Positions 8,312 through 16,267 of a stretch of 64,000 nucleotides of DNA are shown piece after piece (position 1 is the stretch's first letter; the number at the start of each line of letters is the position of its first letter). The DNA comes from an uncultured Bdellovibrionales bacterium (lineage in GTDB: Bacteria; Bdellovibrionota; FAC87; UBA2466). A program made the position numbers and the translations under genes. A model generated the notes under the pieces. The model searched no databases, was not told where the DNA came from, and was given only the letters and a program-made list of their open reading frames with translations. The stretch covers positions 1-64,000 of the forward strand of contig CALCZU010000119.1 in NCBI GenBank assembly GCA_937903155.1, in the 5' to 3' direction.

Positions 8312-9442
8312 TTGTTAAACATCAAAGCGTTTGAAAGCATCGAACGTATTCAGAAAGCCGATTGGGGTCAATTCCCAAATCCCGGTTTTCCATTTGTTGA
8401 GTACGAATTTTTCAAAGCACTTGAAACGAGCAACGTCGTTGGAGGTGAAAGCGGCTGGAATCCACAGTACCTCACCCTTTGGGACAATGAAAAACTCGTC
8501 GGTGTCTCCTACCTCTACGAAAAATGGAATAGCTACGGAGAGTATATTTTCGATTGGACGTGGGCAGAAGCCTACCATCGACATCGAGTCGCGTATTTTC
8601 CAAAATTGACGAGCGCGATTCCTTTCACCCCCGCCACGGGACCAAAACTACTCTTCCATCCGTCCGCACATAAACAGAGGTCAGCTTCCCTCCTCTTAAA
8701 AGCCGCCAAGAAGCAGGCTGAGGCGCAAGAGAAAAGCTCACTTCATTACCTCTTCGTTCCTCCCGACGAGGTTCCCTACTTTGAAGGCGAAGGTTTTTTA
8801 ATCCGGCACAGCTTTCAATATCACTGGAAAAATCAAAACTACGAAAATTTCGATCATTTCTTAGACAAGCTCAAACCCAAAAAACGAAAACAAATCCTAA
8901 GAGAGCGTGAGCAATTGAAAAGCTCTGACATCCAGATTCGCTGGCTCACCGGACAAACCCTTCTGCCAGAACACGCTCTTCTTTTTTACCAATTTTACAT
9001 TCAAACCATCGAAAAAATGGGCGCCATTTCTTATCTTAACCAAGAATTCTTTCAGACCGTTTTCGAGACCTTGCGCGATGAAGTGATTTTGATCCTCGCC
9101 GAAGAAGCCGGCGTTCCGGTTGCGGGCGCTCTTTACTATCAAAAGGGCCCCAGCCTTTTTGGAAGATACTGGGGCGCACTCAAAGAGATCCGCAACCTGC
9201 ATTTTGAACTTTGTTACTACCAACCCGTTATTTGGGCGATTGAAAATAAGATTCAACTTTTTGAAGCGGGAGCCCAAGGAGAACATAAAATTTCGAGAGG
9301 CTTTCTTCCCGAGTTGACTTACAGCGCCCATTGGATTCGTGACCCCGAATTTTCAAAGGCGATTCAGAATTTTATCGAAGAAGAAAAACGGGGGATCCGC
9401 GGCATTTTTGAACAAATCCTTTCCCATTCGCCCTTTCGGTAG
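8312..9442 (+). CDS. FemAB-like / GNAT-type acyltransferase (DUF482 family)
   Basis: 376 residues resembling the DUF482 'peptidogalycan biosynthesis' proteins, which have a FemAB/GNAT double fold. Characteristic segments are EYEFFKALETSNVVGGESGW near the start, FDWTWAEAYHR, LKPKKRKQILRER and FEAGAQGEHKISRGFLP near the C-terminus. The last is the family's most conserved stretch. Members are thought to transfer an amino-acyl or acyl group, but no reaction is established for this branch. The TTG start at 8312 aligns with the family N-terminus (xSIERIQKADW) but has no ribosome site. It is divergent to the methyltransferase gene. Confidence 0.88.
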   Translation: MLNIKAFESIERIQKADWGQFPNPGFPFVEYEFFKALETSNVVGGESGWNPQYLTLWDNEKLVGVSYLYEKWNSYGEYIFDWTWAEAYHRHRVAYFPKLTSAIPFTPATGPKLLFHPSAHKQRSASLLLKAAKKQAEAQEKSSLHYLFVPPDEVPYFEGEGFLIRHSFQYHWKNQNYENFDHFLDKLKPKKRKQILREREQLKSSDIQIRWLTGQTLLPEHALLFYQFYIQTIEKMGAISYLNQEFFQTVFETLRDEVILILAEEAGVPVAGALYYQKGPSLFGRYWGALKEIRNLHFELCYYQPVIWAIENKIQLFEAGAQGEHKISRGFLPELTYSAHWIRDPEFSKAIQNFIEEEKRGIRGIFEQILSHSPFR

Positions 9443-9510
9443 ACGTTCTCCGGTTGTCGGTCTTTAGATCGGGTGCTATAAACTTTTTATCAAAACTAGG
9501 AGTAAATGGA

Positions 9511-10446
9511 ATGTCTTCTGAAAACGTCGAAAATGTAGTGATTATCGGATCCGGCCCTGCGGGATATACCGCTGCAATCTACGCATCCCGCGCAAATTTA
9601 AGCCCCATCTGCATTGAGGGTTATCAATCGGGCGGACTTTTAATGCTCACCAGCGACGTTGAAAATTTTCCCGGATTTCCAAAAGGAATCGAAGGCCCCG
9701 AGCTCATGTCCCATTTCCGAGCACAGGCCGAACGTTTTGGAACGAAGTACATTCAAAAAAATGCGACCAAGGTCGATTTTTCAAGTTTCCCTCACAAAGT
9801 TTATATCGAAGACCAAGTCATTCTCGCCAAAACGGTGATTCTTGCGACAGGTGCCGCCACGAAATGGTTGGGATTAGAATCGGAACAAAGACTTCTTGGT
9901 AAAGGCGTTTCAAGTTGCGCGACTTGCGACGGAGCTTTTTTCAAAGGTTCAAAAATCGTCGTCGTCGGAGGAGGAGATTCCGCTCTTGAAGAAGCGACAT
10001 TTCTCACACGATTTGCATCGGACGTGACTCTTATTCACCGACGAGACACATTGCGCGCTTCTAAGATCATGCAAGACCGCGCGATGAATAATCCAAAAAT
10101 GAAATTCATTTGGAACTCTGCCATCGAAGAAATCCTAGGCACTGACGGCGTTACAGGCGTTCGCATTAAAGATGTCGTGACCGGTAAAACGTCTGAAGTC
10201 CCCTGCGAGGGATTCTTTGTCGCAATCGGACACGAACCCAATACCGGATTCTTAAAAGGCCACGTCGATTTGGATGCGAAGGGTTATATCGTTTTAAAAA
10301 ATCGTCCTACGACGCAAACAAATATTAAAGGGGTCTTTGCTTGTGGCGACGTCCAGGATACCATTTATCGACAGGCAATCACGGCTGCGGCCTCCGGTTG
10401 CCAGTCCGCCATCGACGCGGAGAGATACTTAGAATCGATCCACTAA
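9511..10446 (+). CDS. trxB: thioredoxin reductase
   Basis: 311 residues, the normal TrxB length. FAD is bound by GSGPAG (13-18), NADPH by GGGDSA (153-158), and the redox-active disulfide CATC is at 136-139. It reduces thioredoxin with NADPH in the cytoplasm and supplies disulfide reduction and ribonucleotide reductase. The ATG at 9511 has AGGAG 8 nt upstream. An in-frame upstream ATG-less extension to 9454 is unlikely because it adds residues not found in the family. The M3 peptidase gene follows after 21 nt and may be cotranscribed. Confidence 0.97.
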   Translation: MSSENVENVVIIGSGPAGYTAAIYASRANLSPICIEGYQSGGLLMLTSDVENFPGFPKGIEGPELMSHFRAQAERFGTKYIQKNATKVDFSSFPHKVYIEDQVILAKTVILATGAATKWLGLESEQRLLGKGVSSCATCDGAFFKGSKIVVVGGGDSALEEATFLTRFASDVTLIHRRDTLRASKIMQDRAMNNPKMKFIWNSAIEEILGTDGVTGVRIKDVVTGKTSEVPCEGFFVAIGHEPNTGFLKGHVDLDAKGYIVLKNRPTTQTNIKGVFACGDVQDTIYRQAITAAASGCQSAIDAERYLESIH

Positions 10447-10467
10447 AAATAAAAAAGGAGATCACTT

Positions 10468-12432
10468 GTGATATCCGCCCAAACTTTGAGATTTAACTAC
10501 ACGCCCCAAGAGATTGACGAGGTTAGTGAATCTCAAAAGAAGGCTTTACTGCAAGCGATCGACGCCATTTCGAAAACGCCGCTTAAAGAGGCGACATTTG
10601 AAAATTCGACGTTAAAACTCGAGCTCATCACAGCCGATTTCTCAAACAGACTGACGCCGGTCATGTTTTTAAAATATGTCTCGACCGACGAAAAAGTGCG
10701 CGAGGCAGCCGACCGTTTCGAAACTTCCGTCAGTCAGATGTTTGTCGATATTTTCGCGCGAGAAGATCTTTATCAAGTCATCAAAGCCGCAGCGTTACAC
10801 TCCTCCGAAAAAAAGGGAATGGAAGCTGAAAACCACCTTCAGGAAGAGTATCTCACTCTGTTCCGTCGAAATGGACTCGAGCTTTCCGCCGACAAGCGAA
10901 AAATCTTTATCGAAAAAAAGAAAAAGCTCGTTCTGATAGAATCCGAGTTTAATAATAATCTCATCAAAGAAAAAGATTTTCTCGAGGTGACCGCAGCCCA
11001 GCTTGAAGGCGCTCCCGCTTCGTATATCCAAAGCCTTGAAAAGACCGCGTCTGGAAATTACAAAATCACACTCGACTATCCCCGATATTTTCCGTTCATG
11101 GATACGGTAAAAAATCCCGCGATGAGAAAAACTTTGCAAGCAAAGTTTGAAAGACGCGGAGGCGAAATCAATAAAAAACTTCTCGAACAAGCGCTCGAGC
11201 TCAGGTCCGAACTCGCAAAGTTACTCGGCCACTCAAACCATTCGTCTTATGTCCTCGAAAAACGGATGGCGAAAAATCCCGATCAAGTCAAAAAATTTCT
11301 TTCCGATCTCGCAGTGAAATTAAAACCCAAAGGGTTAGAAGATCTTGCAGAGCTCCTCGAGGAGAAACGCAAAGAACTCGGCAATTCCGAAACGAAAATT
11401 TTCAGTTGGGATTGGCGCTATTACGTCAACCAGCTCAAAAAGACCAAGTACCAAATCGATCCCGAAGAAATTAAACAATATTTCCCTCTCGAAACCGTTT
11501 TGACCGGAATGTTTGAGATCTATCAGACGCTCTTCGGACTCAAATTTATCGAAGAAAAAAACGCGGTCATTTGGAATCCCAAGGCCGTAAAGTACCGCGT
11601 CGAACGTAACGGAAAACCCGTGTCCTGGTTTTTCATGGATCTTTTTCCCAGAGAAGGAAAATACGGCCACGCCGCCGCATTTACACTCGTCGGTGGTCAT
11701 CTCAAAGAGGACGGCGAATATGATCTTCCCGTCTCTTCCATCGTCGCAAATTTTACGCCACCCGCCGCCGGAAATCCCTCGCTCTTAACCCACGGCGAAG
11801 TGGAAACACTCTTCCACGAATTCGGCCACATCATGCACCAAACACTGACGACGGCACGTTACGCCACTTTTGCAGGTACGAACGTCAAAACAGATTTCGT
11901 CGAAGCCCCGTCGCAAATGCTCGAAAACTGGGTTTGGGATAAAGCCGCTCTCTCAAAGTTTTCGGGACATTACAAAGATCCTTCAAAAAAACTTCCCGAC
12001 GCGCTCATCGAAAGAATGTTAAAGGCCAGACTCTTAAGCGCGGGCCTACACTACTTAAGACAAGTCGCCTTCGCGACGTTAGATTTGAAATATCACACGT
12101 CCCAGTCGGTCAATACGACCGACATCTACTCCGAATGCATGAGAGATATTCTTCTCATTCCCATTCAAGAAGGCTCTATTCCCCAAGCGAGTTTCGGCCA
12201 TCTCATGGGGGGTTACGATTCCGGTTACTACAGTTATCTCTGGTCAGAAGTCTTTGCTCAGGACATGTTCACAAGATTTGAAAGTGAAGGCCTTCTCAAT
12301 CCTAAAACGGGGGACGAATATTTGCGCTGGATTCTGCAACCCGGAGGCTCCCAAGATCCTTACGATCTCATCAAAAATTTCCTAGGCCGCGAGCCGAATA
12401 GCGATGCCTTTCTAAAAAGCATCGGCCTTTGA
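10468..12432 (+). CDS. M3 family zinc oligopeptidase (thimet/PrlC-like)
   Basis: 654 residues. The zinc site is H450-E-F-G-H454, and the third ligand E479 lies 29 residues after the first histidine in EAPSQMLENW, exactly as in thimet oligopeptidase. The C-terminal GGYDSGYYSYLWSEVFAQD segment is the M3 substrate-binding region with its conserved tyrosines. There is no signal peptide, so it acts in the cytoplasm on short peptides, including degraded signal peptides in relatives such as PrlC. The GTG start at 10468 has AAAAGGAG 7 nt upstream. No terminator is visible after it; the next gene is convergent. Confidence 0.96.
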   Translation: MISAQTLRFNYTPQEIDEVSESQKKALLQAIDAISKTPLKEATFENSTLKLELITADFSNRLTPVMFLKYVSTDEKVREAADRFETSVSQMFVDIFAREDLYQVIKAAALHSSEKKGMEAENHLQEEYLTLFRRNGLELSADKRKIFIEKKKKLVLIESEFNNNLIKEKDFLEVTAAQLEGAPASYIQSLEKTASGNYKITLDYPRYFPFMDTVKNPAMRKTLQAKFERRGGEINKKLLEQALELRSELAKLLGHSNHSSYVLEKRMAKNPDQVKKFLSDLAVKLKPKGLEDLAELLEEKRKELGNSETKIFSWDWRYYVNQLKKTKYQIDPEEIKQYFPLETVLTGMFEIYQTLFGLKFIEEKNAVIWNPKAVKYRVERNGKPVSWFFMDLFPREGKYGHAAAFTLVGGHLKEDGEYDLPVSSIVANFTPPAAGNPSLLTHGEVETLFHEFGHIMHQTLTTARYATFAGTNVKTDFVEAPSQMLENWVWDKAALSKFSGHYKDPSKKLPDALIERMLKARLLSAGLHYLRQVAFATLDLKYHTSQSVNTTDIYSECMRDILLIPIQEGSIPQASFGHLMGGYDSGYYSYLWSEVFAQDMFTRFESEGLLNPKTGDEYLRWILQPGGSQDPYDLIKNFLGREPNSDAFLKSIGL

Positions 12433-12490
12433 ATTTTTGTGTTATTTTGGGAATCCGTTATTGCAGCGGAGCACTTTAAGGCAGTGTCAT

Positions 12491-13258
12491 TTACTTCGGT
12501 CCTTCGCCATAACTGGAGCCGCATTTCATTTGCCCAATCTCCGGGGAAACATTGCTGTTGTTAGAAACTCGGTAGAGAATTCCGGATAATCCCCAAGGGT
12601 ACTGAGGACCTCCAGCGACTACACTGGTATCAACCTTTGTGTTTGTGTTCCTATCGATCCAGAGAGAGAACTTATTACCCTTGGTTTCCTTGTCTACGAA
12701 GATCGCCCAATGAGAAAAAGTTTGTCGTTCAACGAAGATTTGTCCCAACTGCTGAGCTCCCGTAGCCGATTTCGCTGTAATCGTAGCGATATTGCCATTG
12801 GCAGACTGTTTGAAATCCACTTGGTAGCCAGCGTTGGAGAAATTTCCTGAACTACTGCAACTCAAAAATGTCTCTGCAGAAGATAAGTCGCAACCACCGG
12901 CTGCTACTGCTGCTTGACATTGCTGTGGAGAAGCAAAAGGTCCTCGATACGAGCCGCAAGCGCTACCCGCGTATCCCGCACACTGGCCTGAAGAAGCATC
13001 ATAGTAATAGCTATGAACTGCCTCTGACGAGCAAAGCTGATTAGGAATGATAGGAACATAGGTCCGACCACAATAAGATCGGTTCGGATTGGGAATTGGA
13101 CTTGGGGTATTTGTCGGTGCGTTCAAAGTTTGTTGACTCGAAATACTAGCTTTTTGAACCGTAGATTCACTTTGCAGACTCTTGCCTTTTTCCAGTCCGC
13201 AACCCGTCATCATTACTACGCTTAAAACTGTAAAAAAAAGTGCTTTGCTACTCATCAT
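12491..13258 (-). CDS. lipoprotein with a Kunitz/BPTI-like domain
   Basis: 255 residues. The start codon chosen (13258; an adjacent ATG is at 13255) gives a lipoprotein signal peptide with lipobox MTGC, and AAGGA lies about 9 nt upstream. Residues roughly 60-125 carry a Kunitz-like cysteine pattern: YYYDASSGQC, then 7 residues, C, 12 residues (containing GPFASPQQ), C. The central spacings C-x7-C-x12-C match BPTI; the outer two are longer than in BPTI. The residue after the presumed C14 is serine, so a trypsin-like target is not predicted. The C-terminal half is beta-rich and unassigned. It may be an outer-membrane-anchored protease inhibitor; the inhibitory role is inferred only. Confidence 0.85.
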   Translation of the reverse strand: MMSSKALFFTVLSVVMMTGCGLEKGKSLQSESTVQKASISSQQTLNAPTNTPSPIPNPNRSYCGRTYVPIIPNQLCSSEAVHSYYYDASSGQCAGYAGSACGSYRGPFASPQQCQAAVAAGGCDLSSAETFLSCSSSGNFSNAGYQVDFKQSANGNIATITAKSATGAQQLGQIFVERQTFSHWAIFVDKETKGNKFSLWIDRNTNTKVDTSVVAGGPQYPWGLSGILYRVSNNSNVSPEIGQMKCGSSYGEGPK

Positions 13259-13453
13259 CAATAAAGTCCTTTTAAAAAGTGGATACACCGGATTAATAAG
13301 CAAGGGAGAGGCCACAGGCAGAATACACCTTGGGACATCTCTGTAGCGTATTGATTTCATTGGGCTATAAGACGAAACTGTAAACTGTTTGTACAGGAGG
13401 GGTTAGTTTCATGAAGCGGATATGTTTTTGACATGAGTCAGTGATCCTGACAC

Positions 13454-13519
13454 TTACTTTTCCAGACCGAGTTTGGGGTTCGAATCTAAAACTTCCAAAA
13501 GTGCTTTAGCTTGAATCAC
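13454..13519 (-). pseudogene. short duplicated relic of the 3' end of the 14456-16123 gene
   Basis: Immediately after the sigma-factor stop codon, in another frame, the minus strand encodes VIQAKALLEVLDSNPKLGLEK and then a stop. The 555-residue exported protein upstream contains FQPKALLEVLDSNPKLIESL near its C-terminus. The DNA of the two stretches (about 13470-13515 and 14545-14595) is roughly 80% identical over about 39 nt. I read this as a duplicated remnant or as a frameshifted C-terminal tail of the sigma gene; I cannot tell which. Confidence 0.55.
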
Positions 13520-14295
13520 CGAAAAATGCCTCTCAGATTGAACTTACTGTTTTCGTAAGATTTTGGAACCAGTTCTCGTTTTATCGCGAGTGATTGAATC
13601 GCTTTTCGCATTTTAAAAAGCTGGTTTCCTACCTCTTGGGGAGTCAGGTTTAACCGCTCAGCGATTTTCTGATTCTTTTCACCGTGAAGGTATCCGAAAA
13701 GGATCTCTTTGTGGATCTTGGGCGCAATCGACTCCGAAAAGTGAAAGTTGTTATCGTTCGCAAGATATTCTAGGAGAAAAGTCCTCACCCCTTCGAAAAA
13801 TTCTAGTGCCACCTTTTCCGGCACATTCCCAACCTGGGGATGCTCTCCAAAATCTCTTCCGGTTGCCTCTAAAACTTTTTGTTCGTCAAAAACTCTTTGA
13901 TTTCTCCGTCGTCTTCGAAATGAGTCAATTGCACGATTCTTTGCAATCGACTTCGCCCAAGCATCAAACGATAGGTTCGGATCATAGCTTCCAAGATCTT
14001 TGAAAACCTCCAATAACGTAATTTGTGAAACGTCACCGATGTCATCTTTGTGGGCCCTATTTGAAATCACGTCACGAATACTTGCATTCACAATTTTTAT
14101 GAGCTGATTCATTGCAGTCGAGTCACCTGTCTTTGCCTTTGCAATCAAATCTTGCAGATAAATCGGATCGGTTTGCAAGATCTTAGGAATCCGCTCACGA
14201 CAAGTAGTTTTATTGTTTGCAGCACCTACCAAAAACCCTTGAAATAGGGAAAAGTTCAGCGCCAGCAGTATCATTATTTTTGAACTTAAATACAT
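13516..14295 (-). CDS. sigma-70 family (ECF-like) sigma factor with an N-terminal signal-peptide-like segment
   Basis: 259 residues. Residues 48-130 match sigma region 2: DLIAKAKTGDSTAMNQL, then DIGDVSQITLLEVFKDL and FDAWAKSIAKNRAIDSFRR. Residues about 195-245 match a region 4 helix-turn-helix (LHGEKNQKIAERLNLTPQEV). Sigma factors direct RNA polymerase to specific promoters in the cytoplasm. Unusually, residues 1-26 look like a Sec signal peptide or membrane anchor (lysine, a long hydrophobic run, then VGAANN). The ATG at 14295 is preceded by AAGGTGG and no better internal start exists before region 2. No anti-sigma gene is adjacent; the neighbours encode exported proteins. The stop falls where a frame-shifted relic begins, so the C-terminus may be altered. 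Confidence 0.85.
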   Translation of the reverse strand: MYLSSKIMILLALNFSLFQGFLVGAANNKTTCRERIPKILQTDPIYLQDLIAKAKTGDSTAMNQLIKIVNASIRDVISNRAHKDDIGDVSQITLLEVFKDLGSYDPNLSFDAWAKSIAKNRAIDSFRRRRRNQRVFDEQKVLEATGRDFGEHPQVGNVPEKVALEFFEGVRTFLLEYLANDNNFHFSESIAPKIHKEILFGYLHGEKNQKIAERLNLTPQEVGNQLFKMRKAIQSLAIKRELVPKSYENSKFNLRGIFR

Positions 14296-14455
14296 ACCCG
14301 CCACCTTCTGGAATCGATACCCGTATGCTTCATTCTACCCTATTCGTGTATCAGAAATGAGGGCACTTAATAGCCTTGTTGACCTGTCACACAAATGCTA
14401 GCTAATGCGTCGTGATGAAACGCTTTTCATCTGCTAATTTATCGTATTTTGTGGC

Positions 14456-16123
14456 TTAAATTTTCTCTTTTAAATAGGATTTGATTTTTTCAATCACCAC
14501 CCCAAAACCAAGAGTTCTAGGTTCGGATTTTAAGGACTCGATTAATTTGGGATTCGAGTCTAAAACCTCTAGAAGCGCTTTTGGTTGAAATTTTTGGTGC
14601 CCCTGCGCTTTGAAGGCAGCTTCAATCATTCCTAAATCAGTAATCATTTTATGCGCATCGTTTTTCAACGTCTCGTCTAGAATAAATTGCAAACTGTTTT
14701 GCAGAGCCAGTTTAGCAGAGGCAAAAGCCACTTGATAAACACCCTTTGTAAGTTCAACATCTGAGAGATTTTTAATATCCAGGCGTTTCTGGGCGGCGGT
14801 TATTCCCGATTTAAAGTTCTCAAAGATTTTTTCTTTAACAAAAGGTGTTTCGGTCGTTTCGATCACGGGCAAAAGCATTTCTAAAGCAAAATACCGTGTC
14901 AAAAACGCTCGGTAACTGACTGCCATCGGTTCAGAGGAATCCACTGAAAATTGAGTGATAACGGAACCGAGCCCCTTCACGTAGCTAGCTTTGTAAGCAT
15001 AAAGTTTTCTCGCTAACTTCTCTAGATTCTTTTCGAGTGTTTCAAGCCTGAAATGCAAGGAACCTTCTTCATTGGAAGATTCAACGGCGGGTTCGTAGGA
15101 AAAGTTTGTAGAACAGAGTAAGGGCATTTGAATCGAACTGACTACCTTTTCCGCCGATTCTGTCGCTGCTTCGCCAGGAGCAAGATCAAAATCTGCTTCT
15201 CCTAAATCAACCACTTTACTTTTTGCGGGAATGTATTCGCTGCTCAGCATTTGGCTATGAGGTCCGCAAACCCCGAAGCTAGAAGTCGCGTTTTTATTAC
15301 GATAGTCGTAAACACTCCACGTGGCCGTAAAAGTGGCAGCGCCCCCCTGTCTTGCGAGAAAGTTGGTACAAACGACCCTGTAGCCGGCTCCGCCGGAGAA
15401 TTCTGACCAGAGAGTGACTTTTCCGGATTTGGGAACCAATGCAGATTCGCTTAGCGTCTTACGGAGGCTTTTTGTAAAACTAGCGGTTTGGGTAATTGCC
15501 TCCCAGTCTTTTCCAAAACTTTGACAACCCGTTTTCACTTTATCGTAAGTGACGGGTTCACTTAATTTATAAATCTTCTTTTCAGTTGGATGATACATGA
15601 CTGAAAAAAAGCAAAGATTTAGAACCCTCATTTTTTTCTTCTGAAAATCTTCAGATAAGGTCATTGATTGACCTTTTTCGAGCTTTTGAAGTGTGGCTTG
15701 GTTTATGTCCAAGATAGTTTCTCTCATCTTTTCTTTTTCGCTTAAAACACTTTCTGCTAATTTTATTTCTTCTATGCTGAGACGGTTTTGGATCAGATGA
15801 TCACGTAGGTTTTTGATTTTTTCTTCGAGCAGAACTGCGACGGGAACACCGGCGTACATTCTGTCGATAACGCCAGAAAAACTTAAGAGGCTACGAACAT
15901 AACTTTCAAATTCTGTTGAAAAAAGTTGGTCTTGAGGCTTTCCCGAGCACCCCCGTAGATAAGGAGGCGTCGTCTTTTCGCATTTTTCAAAATACACTCG
16001 GTCGCCGTCTCGATAAAGAACAGCCCGTGAGTGATCCGAATATTCCAATCCAATATCTGCTTTGCATAGGAAGGGTAAAATTAGGCCGAGAAAAGCGGAA
16101 ACAATTATTTTGCGACAAACCAT
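14456..16123 (-). CDS. exported protein of unknown function
   Basis: 555 residues with a signal peptide (KIIVSAFLGLILPFLCKA) after AGAGGA at 7 nt. The first half has helical, charged stretches (LLEEKIKNLRDHLIQNRLS) followed by a beta-rich segment with several cysteines (VVCTNFLAR, FGVCGPHSQML, LLCSTNFSY). The second half is helical. Near the end it carries KALLEVLDSNPKL, a motif repeated in a relic downstream of the sigma gene. I recognise no family. It is the first gene of a minus-strand group with the sigma factor and the Kunitz lipoprotein, and the gap to the sigma gene is about 160 nt. Confidence 0.85.
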   Translation of the reverse strand: MVCRKIIVSAFLGLILPFLCKADIGLEYSDHSRAVLYRDGDRVYFEKCEKTTPPYLRGCSGKPQDQLFSTEFESYVRSLLSFSGVIDRMYAGVPVAVLLEEKIKNLRDHLIQNRLSIEEIKLAESVLSEKEKMRETILDINQATLQKLEKGQSMTLSEDFQKKKMRVLNLCFFSVMYHPTEKKIYKLSEPVTYDKVKTGCQSFGKDWEAITQTASFTKSLRKTLSESALVPKSGKVTLWSEFSGGAGYRVVCTNFLARQGGAATFTATWSVYDYRNKNATSSFGVCGPHSQMLSSEYIPAKSKVVDLGEADFDLAPGEAATESAEKVVSSIQMPLLCSTNFSYEPAVESSNEEGSLHFRLETLEKNLEKLARKLYAYKASYVKGLGSVITQFSVDSSEPMAVSYRAFLTRYFALEMLLPVIETTETPFVKEKIFENFKSGITAAQKRLDIKNLSDVELTKGVYQVAFASAKLALQNSLQFILDETLKNDAHKMITDLGMIEAAFKAQGHQKFQPKALLEVLDSNPKLIESLKSEPRTLGFGVVIEKIKSYLKEKI

Positions 16124-16267
16124 TTTTTATCCTCTGTATTTCAAATTGAAGTACAGCTATCCACCATTTAAAATTGAGTCAATTTAAGAAGATGAGTTTG
16201 TGGATGTAATGGTTACTTTTGCTAAGAGACTGATTCGAGCGGGCAAAATTCAATTGAAGAAAATTTT

